From Deltaproteobacteria bacterium (GTDB lineage: Bacteria > Desulfobacterota > GWC2-55-46), in NCBI GenBank assembly GCA_016218105.1, contig JACRET010000004.1, positions 18,744-82,743 on the forward strand: a stretch of 64,000 nt of DNA, given 5' to 3'. The notes beneath the pieces were generated by a model. That model had not been told where the DNA came from. It ran no database searches and saw only the letters and a program-made list of their open reading frames with translations. This document shows, in pieces, positions 7,216-16,734 of this stretch. The first letter of the stretch is position 1, and each line of letters opens with the position of its first letter. Both the position numbers and the translations under genes were made by a program.

Positions 7216-8757
7216 CTAAGCCCCGCCCTTGAGGTTCTCGAAGTTTCTCTCCATTTCCTCAAGAGTAGACAGCCGGGCCGCGGCCCTCGCGTATTCGTCT
7301 TTGACCGATTTTATCTCAGAGGTCTTTTTGACCCTCTCGGATTCAAGCGACTCAAGCCGCCCTCGCACCGTTTTAAGTTCGGCTTCTTTGGCGGTCTTCC
7401 TCTCTATAGAGGCGTTTAAACCCTGTTTAAGTCCGTTTAACGGATCTTCAAGGGATGAGAGGGCCTTTGTCAGCTCTTCTTTTTGAGAGGCGGCTTTCGC
7501 CTCCCTGACCCTGTAATTTTCCTCGTCCCTGATGGAATTCTGCAAGGAGTGGCGCACATCGGAAAGCCTTGCCGAGATCTTGAGGGATTCCGCCTTCTCG
7601 ATCCTCTGCGCCTCTTCCCTGCCTTTTAATCTGGATAGCAACGCGTCATAGGAAGCCGAGTTCTCGTTAAGTTTAAGGGTTTCCGCGTCGATGATCGAAC
7701 CCGCCTGGGAAAGTTCCGAACGCAAAGACTCAAGCTCGACCGTTACGCGCGCCACGCTCCCTTTAAGCTCGTCAATTTCAGCCGTGATCCTTTCCTCGCC
7801 GCGCTTAAGCTCATCTACGCGCATCTTTGCCAGGGCGCTCCCGCGCTCTTCGTTCTGTATGAACTTTTCAAGCTCAAAGATCCGTTCCCTTATGCCTTTG
7901 TACTCGGCCTCGATGTTGTCATACTCGACCTTGATCTCGTCAGACAGCCCTTCTTTAAGGCCCATCTGGGCCGTAAGGGCCAGCTCCTCGTCTTTTATGG
8001 ATACGAGCCTTTTGGAGGCCGTATCAAGCGCGTCCTTGAGTTTCCGAAGCTCCAGAGATGAAAGGAGGAGGTCTATCGACTTAAGCTCCTCGCGTAATGC
8101 CTTGTACCTCTCGGCTTTCTTCGCCTGCCTGTTCAAGGAGTTTAGCTGCCGTTTGACCTCGCTTATAATGTCATTTACCCTTGTGAGGTTCTCTTTTGTG
8201 GCTTCGAGCCTCTTAAGGGCGGCCTCTTTCTTATGCTTGAACTTGTTGATGCCCGCCGCCTCCTCGAAGATAGTCCTCCTGTCTTCGGGCTTGGCGTTGA
8301 TAAGCCAGCCTACCTGTCCCTGCTCGATTATGGAATATGCCCGTGTCCCGATGCCTGTGTCCGTGAAAAGGTCGATGATGTCCCTGAGCCTTGACTGGAC
8401 TTTGTTTATGTAATACTCGCTCTCGCCGGAGCGGTAAAGGCGCCTGGAGATCTCTATCTCGCTGAAACTTCCGAAGTGCGCGCCCGCCTTGCCTGTGTCA
8501 TTGGAGAAGGTAAGCACGACCTCGGCCATGCCCAGGGGCTTCCTTGTATCGCTGCCGTTGAAGATGATATCTTCCATGTGCTTGCCGCGAAGGTGCCTTG
8601 CGTTCTGTTCACCCAGAACCCAGCGTATGGCGTCCACGATATTGCTTTTTCCGCACCCGTTCGGCCCTATAATGCCGGATGTTCCCATCGGGAAGTTTAA
8701 GGTGACTTTATCGACAAAAGACTTAAACCCATGGATGGTAAGTTTTTTTATCTTCAA
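7216..8757 (-). CDS. smc: SMC, N-terminal part, ending at an in-frame TAG
   Basis: N-terminal head and first coiled coil of the chromosome-segregation ATPase SMC. I place the start at TTG 8757 (LKIKKLTIHGFKSFVDK): the family begins here, an AGGGG ribosome site lies 6 nt upstream, and a sigma-70-like promoter sits 30-58 nt upstream. The longer frame to 8901 has no family similarity. Seen: Walker A GPNGCGKSNIVDAIRW, the Q-loop/signature region, EEAAGINKFK, then about 280 residues of heptad-rich coil. The frame stops at TAG 7218-7216 (codon 514), right where the hinge begins. The C-terminal part continues in the same frame. Confidence 0.88.
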   Translation of the reverse strand: MKIKKLTIHGFKSFVDKVTLNFPMGTSGIIGPNGCGKSNIVDAIRWVLGEQNARHLRGKHMEDIIFNGSDTRKPLGMAEVVLTFSNDTGKAGAHFGSFSEIEISRRLYRSGESEYYINKVQSRLRDIIDLFTDTGIGTRAYSIIEQGQVGWLINAKPEDRRTIFEEAAGINKFKHKKEAALKRLEATKENLTRVNDIISEVKRQLNSLNRQAKKAERYKALREELKSIDLLLSSLELRKLKDALDTASKRLVSIKDEELALTAQMGLKEGLSDEIKVEYDNIEAEYKGIRERIFELEKFIQNEERGSALAKMRVDELKRGEERITAEIDELKGSVARVTVELESLRSELSQAGSIIDAETLKLNENSASYDALLSRLKGREEAQRIEKAESLKISARLSDVRHSLQNSIRDEENYRVREAKAASQKEELTKALSSLEDPLNGLKQGLNASIERKTAKEAELKTVRGRLESLESERVKKTSEIKSVKDEYARAAARLSTLEEMERNFENLKGGA

Positions 8758-8786
8758 GATTTGCCCCTGTGGATTATTGGTTACGA

Positions 8787-8815
8787 ATCGTAACAGAGTT
8801 TTAGACCTTTGTAAA
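8787..8815 (-). promoter_or_regulatory. Sigma-70-type promoter of smc
   Basis: On the minus strand: TTTACA (8815-8810), a 17-nt spacer, and TACGAT (8792-8787). The predicted start near 8780 leaves a leader of about 22 nt carrying the AGGGG site before TTG 8757. The remainder of the 8758-9182 gap holds this promoter, the sigma-54 promoter of the next gene, and an imperfect palindrome (ATGGCGC ... GCGCCAT, about 9050-9093). Confidence 0.5.
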
Positions 8816-9111
8816 GCAAAAAAAACCCTGCAAATACAATGGAAAGTATGAAAAAAAGATGAAAACACTATATGTAGGGTTTTTGCACGGAGTTTCTGCA
8901 AAAAGGGGATTTTGATGAGACAGGATCTTATTCCATGAGGTTTGAAGGGGCAGGGGACTTGGAGGGGAATACTTTTTCATGGGAAAGGGAAAATGAGAAA
9001 GCCCCCTATTTTATTATAACGAAATGTGAAAAGAGAACATGACGTGTCTCGATGGCGCCTATGTACCTCTTTTTTCGTGTGGAAATGCGCCATAAATCAT
9101 GGGGCGAACCC

Positions 9112-9127
9112 TGGCACATGAGTTGCA
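9112..9127 (+). promoter_or_regulatory. Sigma-54 (-24/-12) promoter
   Basis: TGGCACATGAGTTGCA matches the sigma-54 consensus TGGCACR-N4-TTGCW at every defined position, with GG (9113) and GC (9125) exactly 12 apart. The predicted start is near 9137, leaving a leader of about 46 nt before the exported protein at 9183. Confidence 0.8.
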
Positions 9128-9182
9128 GTACTATAATGACAGATGGCTAGCTAACAGGTTTGGAATCAAGGAGGTGTTTTTT

Positions 9183-9674
9183 ATGAAGATGCTTAAAGGC
9201 CTTGCGCTCGTGCCATTAATGGTAGCATTGCTTGCTACCGGTGCGATGGCAAAAGGGTATGGAGCCAAAGGCGGTGGGGCGTCCGAACAGCACCCCGGAC
9301 AGTCTATGATAACACCCGGGGAGAAGACGAGTCCCGAACAGTTCAGCAAGATGGAAGGGGTTGAGTTTTTCACAGGCAGGTTGACCTCGATCGATCCTTC
9401 CGGGCAGGAGCTTCTAGTCAGGACGGAGGTTCCAGGACTTTTAGGGCCTCAGACAAGGGATGTTCCTTTCAGGATAGACCAGGATACTACCATGAACGTT
9501 TGCTTTGAATCGGTCGGTATTTGCGACAGCCGTTCAAACGGTAAAGACGGCATGAGGCTTCTCAGCTCACTGGAAGACCTTAACAGTCTTGCGAGCGTGG
9601 ACAAGGACGTCATCGTAGTTGGCGACCCTGACAGCAACCGTATTATCCATGTGCAGATAAAGTATAGTCTGTAA
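9183..9674 (+). CDS. Small exported protein of unknown function, sigma-54 driven
   Basis: 163 residues. ATG 9183 is chosen because a strong AAGGAGGTG ribosome site lies just upstream and a clear signal peptide follows (MKMLKGLALVPLMVALLATG, cleavage after AMA). The mature protein opens with a Gly/Lys-rich stretch and then has a compact region with beta-strand character (FFTGRLTSIDPSGQELLVRTE). Two cysteines eight residues apart (NVCFESVGIC) could form a disulphide in the periplasm. I recognise no family. The sigma-54 promoter suggests induction by an enhancer-binding protein (nitrogen, envelope stress or biofilm control are all possible). The gene stands alone and ends at a strong terminator. 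Confidence 0.75.
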   Translation: MKMLKGLALVPLMVALLATGAMAKGYGAKGGGASEQHPGQSMITPGEKTSPEQFSKMEGVEFFTGRLTSIDPSGQELLVRTEVPGLLGPQTRDVPFRIDQDTTMNVCFESVGICDSRSNGKDGMRLLSSLEDLNSLASVDKDVIVVGDPDSNRIIHVQIKYSL

Positions 9675-9750
9675 CCTGTAATACGCGTTCCGGTTTTGGT
9701 AAGGATTTGGATTGGAAAATATCCAACTTTTCCAAAACCGGGATAAATCA

Positions 9751-9778
9751 AAAAGCCCCCTTATTAAGGGGGCTTTTT
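9751..9778. terminator. Rho-independent terminator (bidirectional)
   Basis: AAAAGCCCCC, a 7-base loop, then GGGGGCTTTTT. The stem is nearly perfect and has A and T runs on both sides, so it can serve the exported-protein gene on the plus strand and ppdK on the minus strand. Confidence 0.9.
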
Positions 9779-9834
9779 GATATTTCAGGTCAACCGTCAC
9801 GTTAAACTCCGCGAGGGAGGGTTGTAAGCTGCAG

Positions 9835-12525
9835 CTATTTTTTCTTGCCGAATTTAAGCGCGGCCTGCGCGGCCGAAAGCCTTGCTATCGGCACTCTGAA
9901 AGGCGAGCAGGATACGTAGTTAAAGCCGTTTAAGTGGCAGAACTCGACGGAAGCGGGATCTCCGCCGTGTTCTCCGCAGATACCGACCTTCAGGTCTTTC
10001 TTGGTCTTGCGGCCCTTATCTATAGCCATCTTTATAAGGAGGCCGACCCCGTCCTGGTCAAGCGACTGGAACGGGTCGCTCTTCAATACCCCGGCCTTTT
10101 TTTCGTCAACGTAATCCGGCAGGAACCTTCCAGCGTCGTCCCTCGACATGCCGAGCGTCATCTGTGTCAGGTCGTTCGTGCCGAACGAGAAGAACTCGGC
10201 CACCTTGGCTATCTGGTCGGCAAGGAGGGCCGCCCTGGGGACCTCTATCATAGTGCCGACAAGGTACTTTATCTTTACGCCCTGTTCCTTCATCACGCTG
10301 TCCGCGACAAGGCGCGTCCTGTCGGCGAGTATCTGGAGTTCTTTCGCGTCTATGATAAGCGGGAGCATTATCTCGGGGAATACGGCTATGTTTTTCTTTT
10401 TGCATTCAGAGGCGGCTTCCATGATCGCCCTTACCTGCATGTCGAGTATTTCCGGGTACGTTATGCATAAGCGGCTTCCCCTGTGCCCGAGCATGGGGTT
10501 TGCCTCGTGCAGGCGGTCGATCCTGCGCTTTACCTGATGGAAGGGGATGCCTAATCTCTGCGCCAGGTGCTTCTGGTCGTTTTCCGTATGAGGTACGAAC
10601 TCATGTAACGGCGGGTCGATGAGCCTTATGGTCACGGGCTTGTTGTCCATGGCCCTGAATATGCCGGCGAAGTCCTTTCTCTGGAATGGCAGCAGCTCGT
10701 CAAGCGCCCTCTTGCGGGTCTCTTCGTCCTCGGCTATGATCATCCGCTGTATGGCCATCCTGCGGACATCGGTATCGAAGAACATGTGCTCTGTCCTGCA
10801 AAGTCCGATGCCTTCGGCGCCGAGCCTTATCGCGTTCTCGGCGTCGTATGGCGTGTCTACGTTTGTCCTTATCTTGAGCGTGCGTACGTCATCTGCCCAT
10901 GTCATGAGGGAGTTGTACGCCTCGGGAAGCTCTGGTTTAATGAGGTTGAGAGGGGCCTTGAAGACCTCCCCGGTCGAGCCGTTTATCGTTATCTCGTCGC
11001 CTTCCTTTATTATGGTGTTGCCGACGGAGACGTTCTTTGCATCATAGTCTATCGCAAGGTCTTCGCATCCTACCACACAGCACTTGCCCCATCCCCTCGC
11101 CACTACCGCCGCGTGAGACGTCTTTCCTCCTGTAGCGGTAAGTATGCCTTTTGCCGCGTGCATGCCGCCGACGTCCTCCGGGCTCGTCTCTTTTCTGACG
11201 AGTATTACCTTTTTACCCTGGGCCGTCCATGCCTCGGCGTCCTTCGCGGTAAATACCACCGAGCCAGCGGCTGCGCCCGGCACGGCCGCGATGCCTGTCG
11301 CGAACAGGTTATGCTTGAGCTCGTCAAGGGGGATTTTAGGGTCGATTACCGGATAGAAAAGGCCCTCGATCTCTTTATCGCTGATCCGCAGGAGCGCCTC
11401 TTTCTTTGTGATCAGCCGTTCCTTTACCAGATCAACGGCGATCTTGAACGCCGCCATAGGCGAGCGCTTTCCGGTCCTGCACTGCAGTATATAGAGCTTG
11501 CCCTCTTCTATGGTGAACTCTATGTCCTGCATGTCCTTGTAATGCTTTTCAAGCCTTGACCTGACCTGTGTAAGCTGTTTGTAGATATTGGGCATTATCT
11601 TCCCGAGGTCGCTCAGGTGTATAGGGGTGCGTATACCCGCCACCACGTCCTCACCCTGGGCGTTCATCAGGAGGTCGCCGTAAAATATGTCTTCTCCGGT
11701 ATTCGGATCGCGCGTAAAGCAAACCCCGGTGCCGGATGTGTCTCCCATATTGCCGAAGACCATCTGGACGATGTTGACGGCGGTTCCGAGGAGTCCCGTT
11801 ATCTTTTCAACCCTCCTGTAGGTGACAGCCTTTTCAGCCATCCATGAGCCGATTACCGCGTCCACGGAGCCGGAGAGCTGTTCCAGCGGGTCTTGAGGAA
11901 AATCCTTTTTTGTATGTTCCTTATAGACGTTCTTAAGCCTTGTTATAAGCTCTTCAAGCTCCTGCTCGTTTACGTCGGTATCAAGGACGGTTCCTTTCCG
12001 GATATTGAGCCTTACCTTGGTGCGTCTTTCTTTTATATCATCGAATTCATCGTCGAATTTTTTCCTGGGGATCCCCATCGCGGTCGAGCCGTACATGATG
12101 ATGAAACGCCTGTAGGCATCGAGGGCGAACCTTCTATTGGAGGTTTTCATGGCGAGGCCTTCCACAGACCTGTCATTCAGGCCCAGGTTAAGAATAGTCT
12201 CCATCATTCCGGGCATCGATCTCGCTGCGCCCGACCTTACCGATACCAGAAGAGGGTCGTCAGGGTCTCCGAGCTTTTTGCCTACGAGTTTTTCAAGCCT
12301 GGCCAGGTTCTTTTTGACCTCAAAGCTGTAGCCCTGGGGATATTTCCTGTTGTTTTTATAAAAGTAATCGCAGACCTCCGTAGTGATCGTAAACCCAGCC
12401 GGTACGGGAAGCCCGATGTTTGTCATCTCGGCAAGTCCCGCGCCTTTTCCGCCAAGGAGTTCTTTCATCCCCCCCTTGCCCTCGGCTTTACCTCCGCCGA
12501 AGAAATACACGTACTTTTTAGCCAT
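9835..12525 (-). CDS. ppdK: Pyruvate, phosphate dikinase
   Basis: Cytoplasmic enzyme interconverting pyruvate + ATP + Pi and phosphoenolpyruvate + AMP + PPi. 896 residues, a normal full length. Domains in order: N-terminal ATP-grasp (GGKGAGLAEM...LPVPAGFTI), the central swivelling phosphohistidine domain with GGKTSHAAVVARGWGK (catalytic His), and the C-terminal PEP/pyruvate TIM barrel ending with GICGEHGGDP (catalytic Cys). A GGAGG ribosome site precedes ATG 12525. PPi-linked PEP metabolism is typical of anaerobes and autotrophs, where the enzyme supports gluconeogenesis or reversible glycolysis. It is monocistronic and ends facing the shared terminator. Confidence 0.97.
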   Translation of the reverse strand: MAKKYVYFFGGGKAEGKGGMKELLGGKGAGLAEMTNIGLPVPAGFTITTEVCDYFYKNNRKYPQGYSFEVKKNLARLEKLVGKKLGDPDDPLLVSVRSGAARSMPGMMETILNLGLNDRSVEGLAMKTSNRRFALDAYRRFIIMYGSTAMGIPRKKFDDEFDDIKERRTKVRLNIRKGTVLDTDVNEQELEELITRLKNVYKEHTKKDFPQDPLEQLSGSVDAVIGSWMAEKAVTYRRVEKITGLLGTAVNIVQMVFGNMGDTSGTGVCFTRDPNTGEDIFYGDLLMNAQGEDVVAGIRTPIHLSDLGKIMPNIYKQLTQVRSRLEKHYKDMQDIEFTIEEGKLYILQCRTGKRSPMAAFKIAVDLVKERLITKKEALLRISDKEIEGLFYPVIDPKIPLDELKHNLFATGIAAVPGAAAGSVVFTAKDAEAWTAQGKKVILVRKETSPEDVGGMHAAKGILTATGGKTSHAAVVARGWGKCCVVGCEDLAIDYDAKNVSVGNTIIKEGDEITINGSTGEVFKAPLNLIKPELPEAYNSLMTWADDVRTLKIRTNVDTPYDAENAIRLGAEGIGLCRTEHMFFDTDVRRMAIQRMIIAEDEETRKRALDELLPFQRKDFAGIFRAMDNKPVTIRLIDPPLHEFVPHTENDQKHLAQRLGIPFHQVKRRIDRLHEANPMLGHRGSRLCITYPEILDMQVRAIMEAASECKKKNIAVFPEIMLPLIIDAKELQILADRTRLVADSVMKEQGVKIKYLVGTMIEVPRAALLADQIAKVAEFFSFGTNDLTQMTLGMSRDDAGRFLPDYVDEKKAGVLKSDPFQSLDQDGVGLLIKMAIDKGRKTKKDLKVGICGEHGGDPASVEFCHLNGFNYVSCSPFRVPIARLSAAQAALKFGKKK

Positions 12526-12750
12526 ACATATCCTCCGAAAAGTATATCTTAATCTGATTTTTTCTGATTTTAATTCGACAAGGCCGCTGCATATCAGGCC
12601 TTGAGAGTAAACTTAAAAAAGAAAGCTTAACAAAAACAGAAGAGAAAGTCCAATACCTAAATTTTTGCGCCTGGGGCCCTGTCTTTCAGGGCTTTTCCGG
12701 CGCGCTGATGCCTGGGCTTAAGGGACAGGGCGGACAACCCTTTAATACTC

Positions 12751-12779
12751 TTGACACGCCCTCAAAAGCTTCATATTAT
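12751..12779 (+). promoter_or_regulatory. Sigma-70 promoter of gyrA
   Basis: TTGACA (12751-12756), a 17-nt spacer, TATTAT (12774-12779), close to consensus. The start is predicted near 12786, giving a leader of about 150 nt before gyrA. This is the main recognisable content of the gap 12526-12938; a small GGCCCTG/CAGGGC hairpin lies near 12675. Confidence 0.75.
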
Positions 12780-12938
12780 AAAATATTGCGATAAGCCGTG
12801 TAGAAAGCCCCGTACTTTCAAGCCTGCATAATTCCGAGGAAATGCGGCTATTTAGGTTTGCCTACAAGTATACACTGGATTTTACCGGATTGTAGCCGCG
12901 GGCGGGTACTTTCGAAAAATTTTTTAAAGCGAGGAAAG

Positions 12939-15383
12939 ATGGCACAGGAACAGATCCCGGTCTATATAGAAGATGAAATGAAAAAATCCTATCTGGACTA
13001 CGCGATGTCCGTCATCGTCGGCAGGGCTTTGCCCGACGTAAGGGACGGGCTTAAGCCGGTACACAGAAGGATACTCTTCGCCATGCACGAGATGGGGGTT
13101 GAGTGGAACAAGCCCTATAAGAAGTCCGCCCGCGTTGTCGGAGACGTCATAGGTAAGTACCACCCGCACGGAGACAGCGCCGTTTACGACGCGATCACAA
13201 GGATGGTTCAGCCGTTTTCCCTCAGGTATCCGCTTATAGACGGACAGGGAAACTTCGGCTCGATAGACGGAGACCCGCCGGCCGCCATGCGTTACACGGA
13301 AGTCAGGATGGCGAGGCTCGCAAGCGAGCTTCTGAAGGATATCGAAAAGGAGACGGTCGATTTTACCCCCAACTATGACGAGTCCCTGAAAGAGCCCGCC
13401 GTAATGCCGTCCGCGATCCCAAATCTTCTTGTAAACGGCTCATCCGGCATCGCGGTCGGCATGGCTACAAATATGCCGCCGCACAACCTCTCGGAGGTCA
13501 TTGACGCGCTTATACTCATAATAAAGAACCCGGAGGCGGATCTTAAAGATATCATGAGGCTTATGCCCGGCCCCGACTTCCCGACAGCGGGTTTCATAAA
13601 CGGAAGAAAGGGCATAAAGGACGCCTACGCCACTGGCAGGGGCGTGCTGCAGCTCAGGGCCAAGGCCTCTATCGAGAAAAATCCCAGGACAAACCGCCAG
13701 GCGATAATAATAACCGAGATACCGTACATGGTAAACAAGGCGAAGCTTATAGAGAACATAGCCGACCTTGTAAGGGATAAGAGGATAGAGGGGATATCCG
13801 ACGTAAGGGATGAGTCGGACAGAGAGGGCATGAGGATCGTTATCGAGCTTAAGAGGGACGAGGTCGCCGAGGTGATACTCAATAACCTGTACCTCCATAC
13901 GCAGATGAAGACGTCCTTTGGCATCATCAATCTCGCCATAGTCGACGGCCAGCCGAAGGTGCTCCCCCTCCCGTCCATACTTAAGGAGTTCGTAAGGTTC
14001 AGAAGAGAGGTGGTCACAAGGCGGACTATCTATGACCTCAAGAAGGCTAAAGAGCGGGCCCATATATTGGAAGGGCTGAAGATCGCCCTGGATAACCTTG
14101 ACGCCGTAATAAAGCTCATCAGGGCGTCAAAGAGCCCGCAGGAGGCCAAAGCCGGGCTCATGAAGAACTTCGACCTGAGCGAGATACAGTCTCAGGCGAT
14201 ACTCGACATGAGGCTCCAGAGGCTTACCGCCCTTGAGAGGGATAAGATCATAGAGGAATATAAGGAACTCCTGAAACTCATAAAATCCCTTGAGGAGATA
14301 CTGGCGAGCGAAAAGCTCCTGATGGAAGTCATCGTCGATGAGCTTATGGAGATAAAAGAGAGGTATGGGGATGAGCGGCGCACCCAGATCGTGGAGGAAG
14401 CCGGGGAGATCACCCTTGAGGATATCATAGCCGAGGAAGATATGGTCGTGACCATCTCAAGCGGCGGCTATATAAAGAGAAATCCCACAAGCCTCTTCAA
14501 GATACAGAGGAGGGGCGGCAAGGGCAAGACCGGCATGACCACCAAAGAGGAGGATTTCGTCTCGAACCTCTTCATAGCCTCCACCCACAGCTATATACTG
14601 TTCTTTACCGACAAGGGCAAGGCCTATACGCTCAAGGTATATGATATCCCGCAGGCCGGGCGCGCCGCGAAGGGTAAGGCGATAGTAAACATACTGAATG
14701 TCTCGGCTGACGAGAAGATAACGGCCTACCTGCCTGTCAGGGAGTTTGTGGAGAATAATTACATTATCATGGCTACGGCGCACGGCATCATCAAAAAGTC
14801 CGACCTGATGTCCTTTTCCCATATCCGCTCGGGAGGGCTGATAGCCGTAAGCCTTGATGAGGGCGACAGCTTGATAGCCGCGCGCCTGACAGATGGAAAA
14901 ATGGACATATTCCTCGGCACCCGCCTCGGCCAAGCCATAAGGTTTAACGAGGAAGGGGTAAGGGAGATGGGGCGCCAGGCGAGAGGTGTTAAAGCCATAA
15001 AGCTCGATGACGAAGACAGGGTCGTCTCGATGGAGACCGTCGAGGAGGGCGCTACAGTCCTTACCGTCACCGAGCACGGATTCGGAAAGAGGACGGATTT
15101 TTCGGAGTACAGAGGGCAGGGCAGGGGCGGAAGCGGCCTTATAAACATCAAGGTCACCGAGAGGAACGGCCCTGTCGTAGGTATCACGAAAGTAAAGGAC
15201 TCCGATGAGCTTATGATATCCACGAGCGTCGGCAAAATCATAAGGATAGCGATGAAGGACGTTGCCGTTATCGGAAGAAACACCCAGGGCGTAAAGCTCA
15301 TGGACATAGATAAGGACGAGCAGATAACGGGCCTTGCTCCGATAGCTGAAAAGGAAGACGAGGAAGCCGGGGAAGAGGAGTAG
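12939..15383 (+). CDS. gyrA: DNA gyrase subunit A
   Basis: Type II topoisomerase subunit that cuts and rejoins DNA during negative supercoiling. 814 residues from ATG 12939 ([14 protein letters not shown]), preceded by GAGGA; the longer frame from 12858 is not supported by the family. Seen: the catalytic Tyr in [10 protein letters not shown], the quinolone region [11 protein letters not shown] with wild-type Ser and Asp, the tower and coiled coil, and six-bladed C-terminal repeats. The GyrA box QRRGGKGK identifies it as gyrase and not topoisomerase IV ParC. The tail is acidic ([10 protein letters not shown]). gpsA follows after 71 bp. Confidence 0.97.
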   Translation: MAQEQIPVYIEDEMKKSYLDYAMSVIVGRALPDVRDGLKPVHRRILFAMHEMGVEWNKPYKKSARVVGDVIGKYHPHGDSAVYDAITRMVQPFSLRYPLIDGQGNFGSIDGDPPAAMRYTEVRMARLASELLKDIEKETVDFTPNYDESLKEPAVMPSAIPNLLVNGSSGIAVGMATNMPPHNLSEVIDALILIIKNPEADLKDIMRLMPGPDFPTAGFINGRKGIKDAYATGRGVLQLRAKASIEKNPRTNRQAIIITEIPYMVNKAKLIENIADLVRDKRIEGISDVRDESDREGMRIVIELKRDEVAEVILNNLYLHTQMKTSFGIINLAIVDGQPKVLPLPSILKEFVRFRREVVTRRTIYDLKKAKERAHILEGLKIALDNLDAVIKLIRASKSPQEAKAGLMKNFDLSEIQSQAILDMRLQRLTALERDKIIEEYKELLKLIKSLEEILASEKLLMEVIVDELMEIKERYGDERRTQIVEEAGEITLEDIIAEEDMVVTISSGGYIKRNPTSLFKIQRRGGKGKTGMTTKEEDFVSNLFIASTHSYILFFTDKGKAYTLKVYDIPQAGRAAKGKAIVNILNVSADEKITAYLPVREFVENNYIIMATAHGIIKKSDLMSFSHIRSGGLIAVSLDEGDSLIAARLTDGKMDIFLGTRLGQAIRFNEEGVREMGRQARGVKAIKLDDEDRVVSMETVEEGATVLTVTEHGFGKRTDFSEYRGQGRGGSGLINIKVTERNGPVVGITKVKDSDELMISTSVGKIIRIAMKDVAVIGRNTQGVKLMDIDKDEQITGLAPIAEKEDEEAGEEE

Positions 15384-15454
15384 GTCTGCCCCCGGATAAG
15401 GTCTGAATGGGACTTCGGAAGGTAAAGAAGCGAACAATCGGGAGACAACTATAA

Positions 15455-16453
15455 ATGGAGCGTCTTACCGTCCTTGGAGCCGGCAGCTGGGGAACCACCC
15501 TTGCTGAAATACTGGCCCAGAAAGGCCATGAAGTCACGCTCTGGGTCAGAAATGCCGGGCTGTGCAGGGCAATATCTGAAAACTCTGAAAACGAGCAATA
15601 CCTGCCGGGCGTTAAGCTTTCAAGGAGCCTCAGGCCCACGGCATCGCTCGAAGAGGCCTTAAAAAACGCCCGCTTTATAGTGAGCGTCATACCTTCGCAC
15701 GGCCTCAGGGAAGTATTTACAAAGGCGTACCCGTTCATCTCTGAAGACGCGGTTATCGTAAGCGCGACAAAAGGGATCGAGGAGGGCACCCTTTTAACCG
15801 CGTGCGGCGTGCTGAAAGAAGTCCTGGCCGGAAAAAAATATAAAGATATAACCGTACTCTCAGGCCCATCGTTCGCTAAAGAAGTCAGCGTTAAGCTTCC
15901 CGCCGCCGTAAGCGCGGCGTCCGCCTCGCATGAATGCGCGAACCTCGTCCAGAACGCCTTCTCGACGCCTTATTTCAGGGTTTATACAAATTCAGACGTA
16001 ATAGGCGTGGAGCTTGGGGGCGCGCTTAAAAACGTCATAGCGATAGCCGCGGGGATCTCCGACGGGCTCTCCCTCGGGCATAACGCCAGGGCGGCCCTCA
16101 TTACCAGGGGGCTGGCCGAGACCTCAAGGCTCGGGATAAAGATGGGCGCAAATCCGCTGACCTTCTCCGGCCTGTCCGGCCTTGGAGATCTGATACTCAC
16201 ATGCACTGCTCCTCTTAGCAGGAACTATACGGTCGGGTTTCAGATAGGCGAGGGGAGGAAACTGAAGGACATCACGGGCGGGATGAAGATGGTGGCGGAA
16301 GGGGTCAAGACCTCAAGGGCCGCCAAAGACCTTGCGAGGGCAAACGGCGTAAACATGCCCATCACGGAAGAGGTCTGCAAAGTGCTCTATGAAGGTAAAG
16401 ACCCAAGGGACGCTGTACTTGAGCTTATGATGAGAGAGCTTAAGGGAGAGTAG
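15455..16453 (+). CDS. gpsA: NAD(P)-dependent glycerol-3-phosphate dehydrogenase
   Basis: Reduces dihydroxyacetone phosphate to sn-glycerol 3-phosphate, the phospholipid backbone. 332 residues, normal length. Seen: the Rossmann dinucleotide motif GAGSWGTTLA at residue 8, SATKGIEEGT, a GPSFAKEV segment, and the C-terminal GLxGLGDLILTC motif with the conserved GALKN lysine-asparagine pair. A GGGAG ribosome site precedes ATG 15455. It follows gyrA at 71 bp and may be cotranscribed. The 281 bp after it (16454-16734) show no gene. Confidence 0.96.
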   Translation: MERLTVLGAGSWGTTLAEILAQKGHEVTLWVRNAGLCRAISENSENEQYLPGVKLSRSLRPTASLEEALKNARFIVSVIPSHGLREVFTKAYPFISEDAVIVSATKGIEEGTLLTACGVLKEVLAGKKYKDITVLSGPSFAKEVSVKLPAAVSAASASHECANLVQNAFSTPYFRVYTNSDVIGVELGGALKNVIAIAAGISDGLSLGHNARAALITRGLAETSRLGIKMGANPLTFSGLSGLGDLILTCTAPLSRNYTVGFQIGEGRKLKDITGGMKMVAEGVKTSRAAKDLARANGVNMPITEEVCKVLYEGKDPRDAVLELMMRELKGE

Positions 16454-16734
16454 CTCCCGGGGCCGCGGGGAGCTTCAATTTTTAACAGAGTATATGGGGG
16501 CGCGAGGCATCAAAAAAGGCCTTTTGCAAAAGTGTGACAAAAGCAGCCGAAAGAGAACAACCTTTAAAACAAGAGGTTTTTAGAAAAATAAGCTAAATAA
16601 AATCAGCCGGATACCGATAATAAGTAATACAGGAAAAAAGCTTGAGTCCGTATTCGCCGGGGCCTGTTCGTATTTTTGTTAGTTGTTTCAGGTACTTGCG
16701 CTATTTTTGCACGCGGTGACGCGCCCTTTAAGGT

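Noticed and set aside
7216..7218. Genome-wide recoding of TAG as an amino acid
   Set aside because: Many intact genes in the window end with TAG at the expected length (gyrA, gpsA, efp, ntrC), so recoding would extend them.
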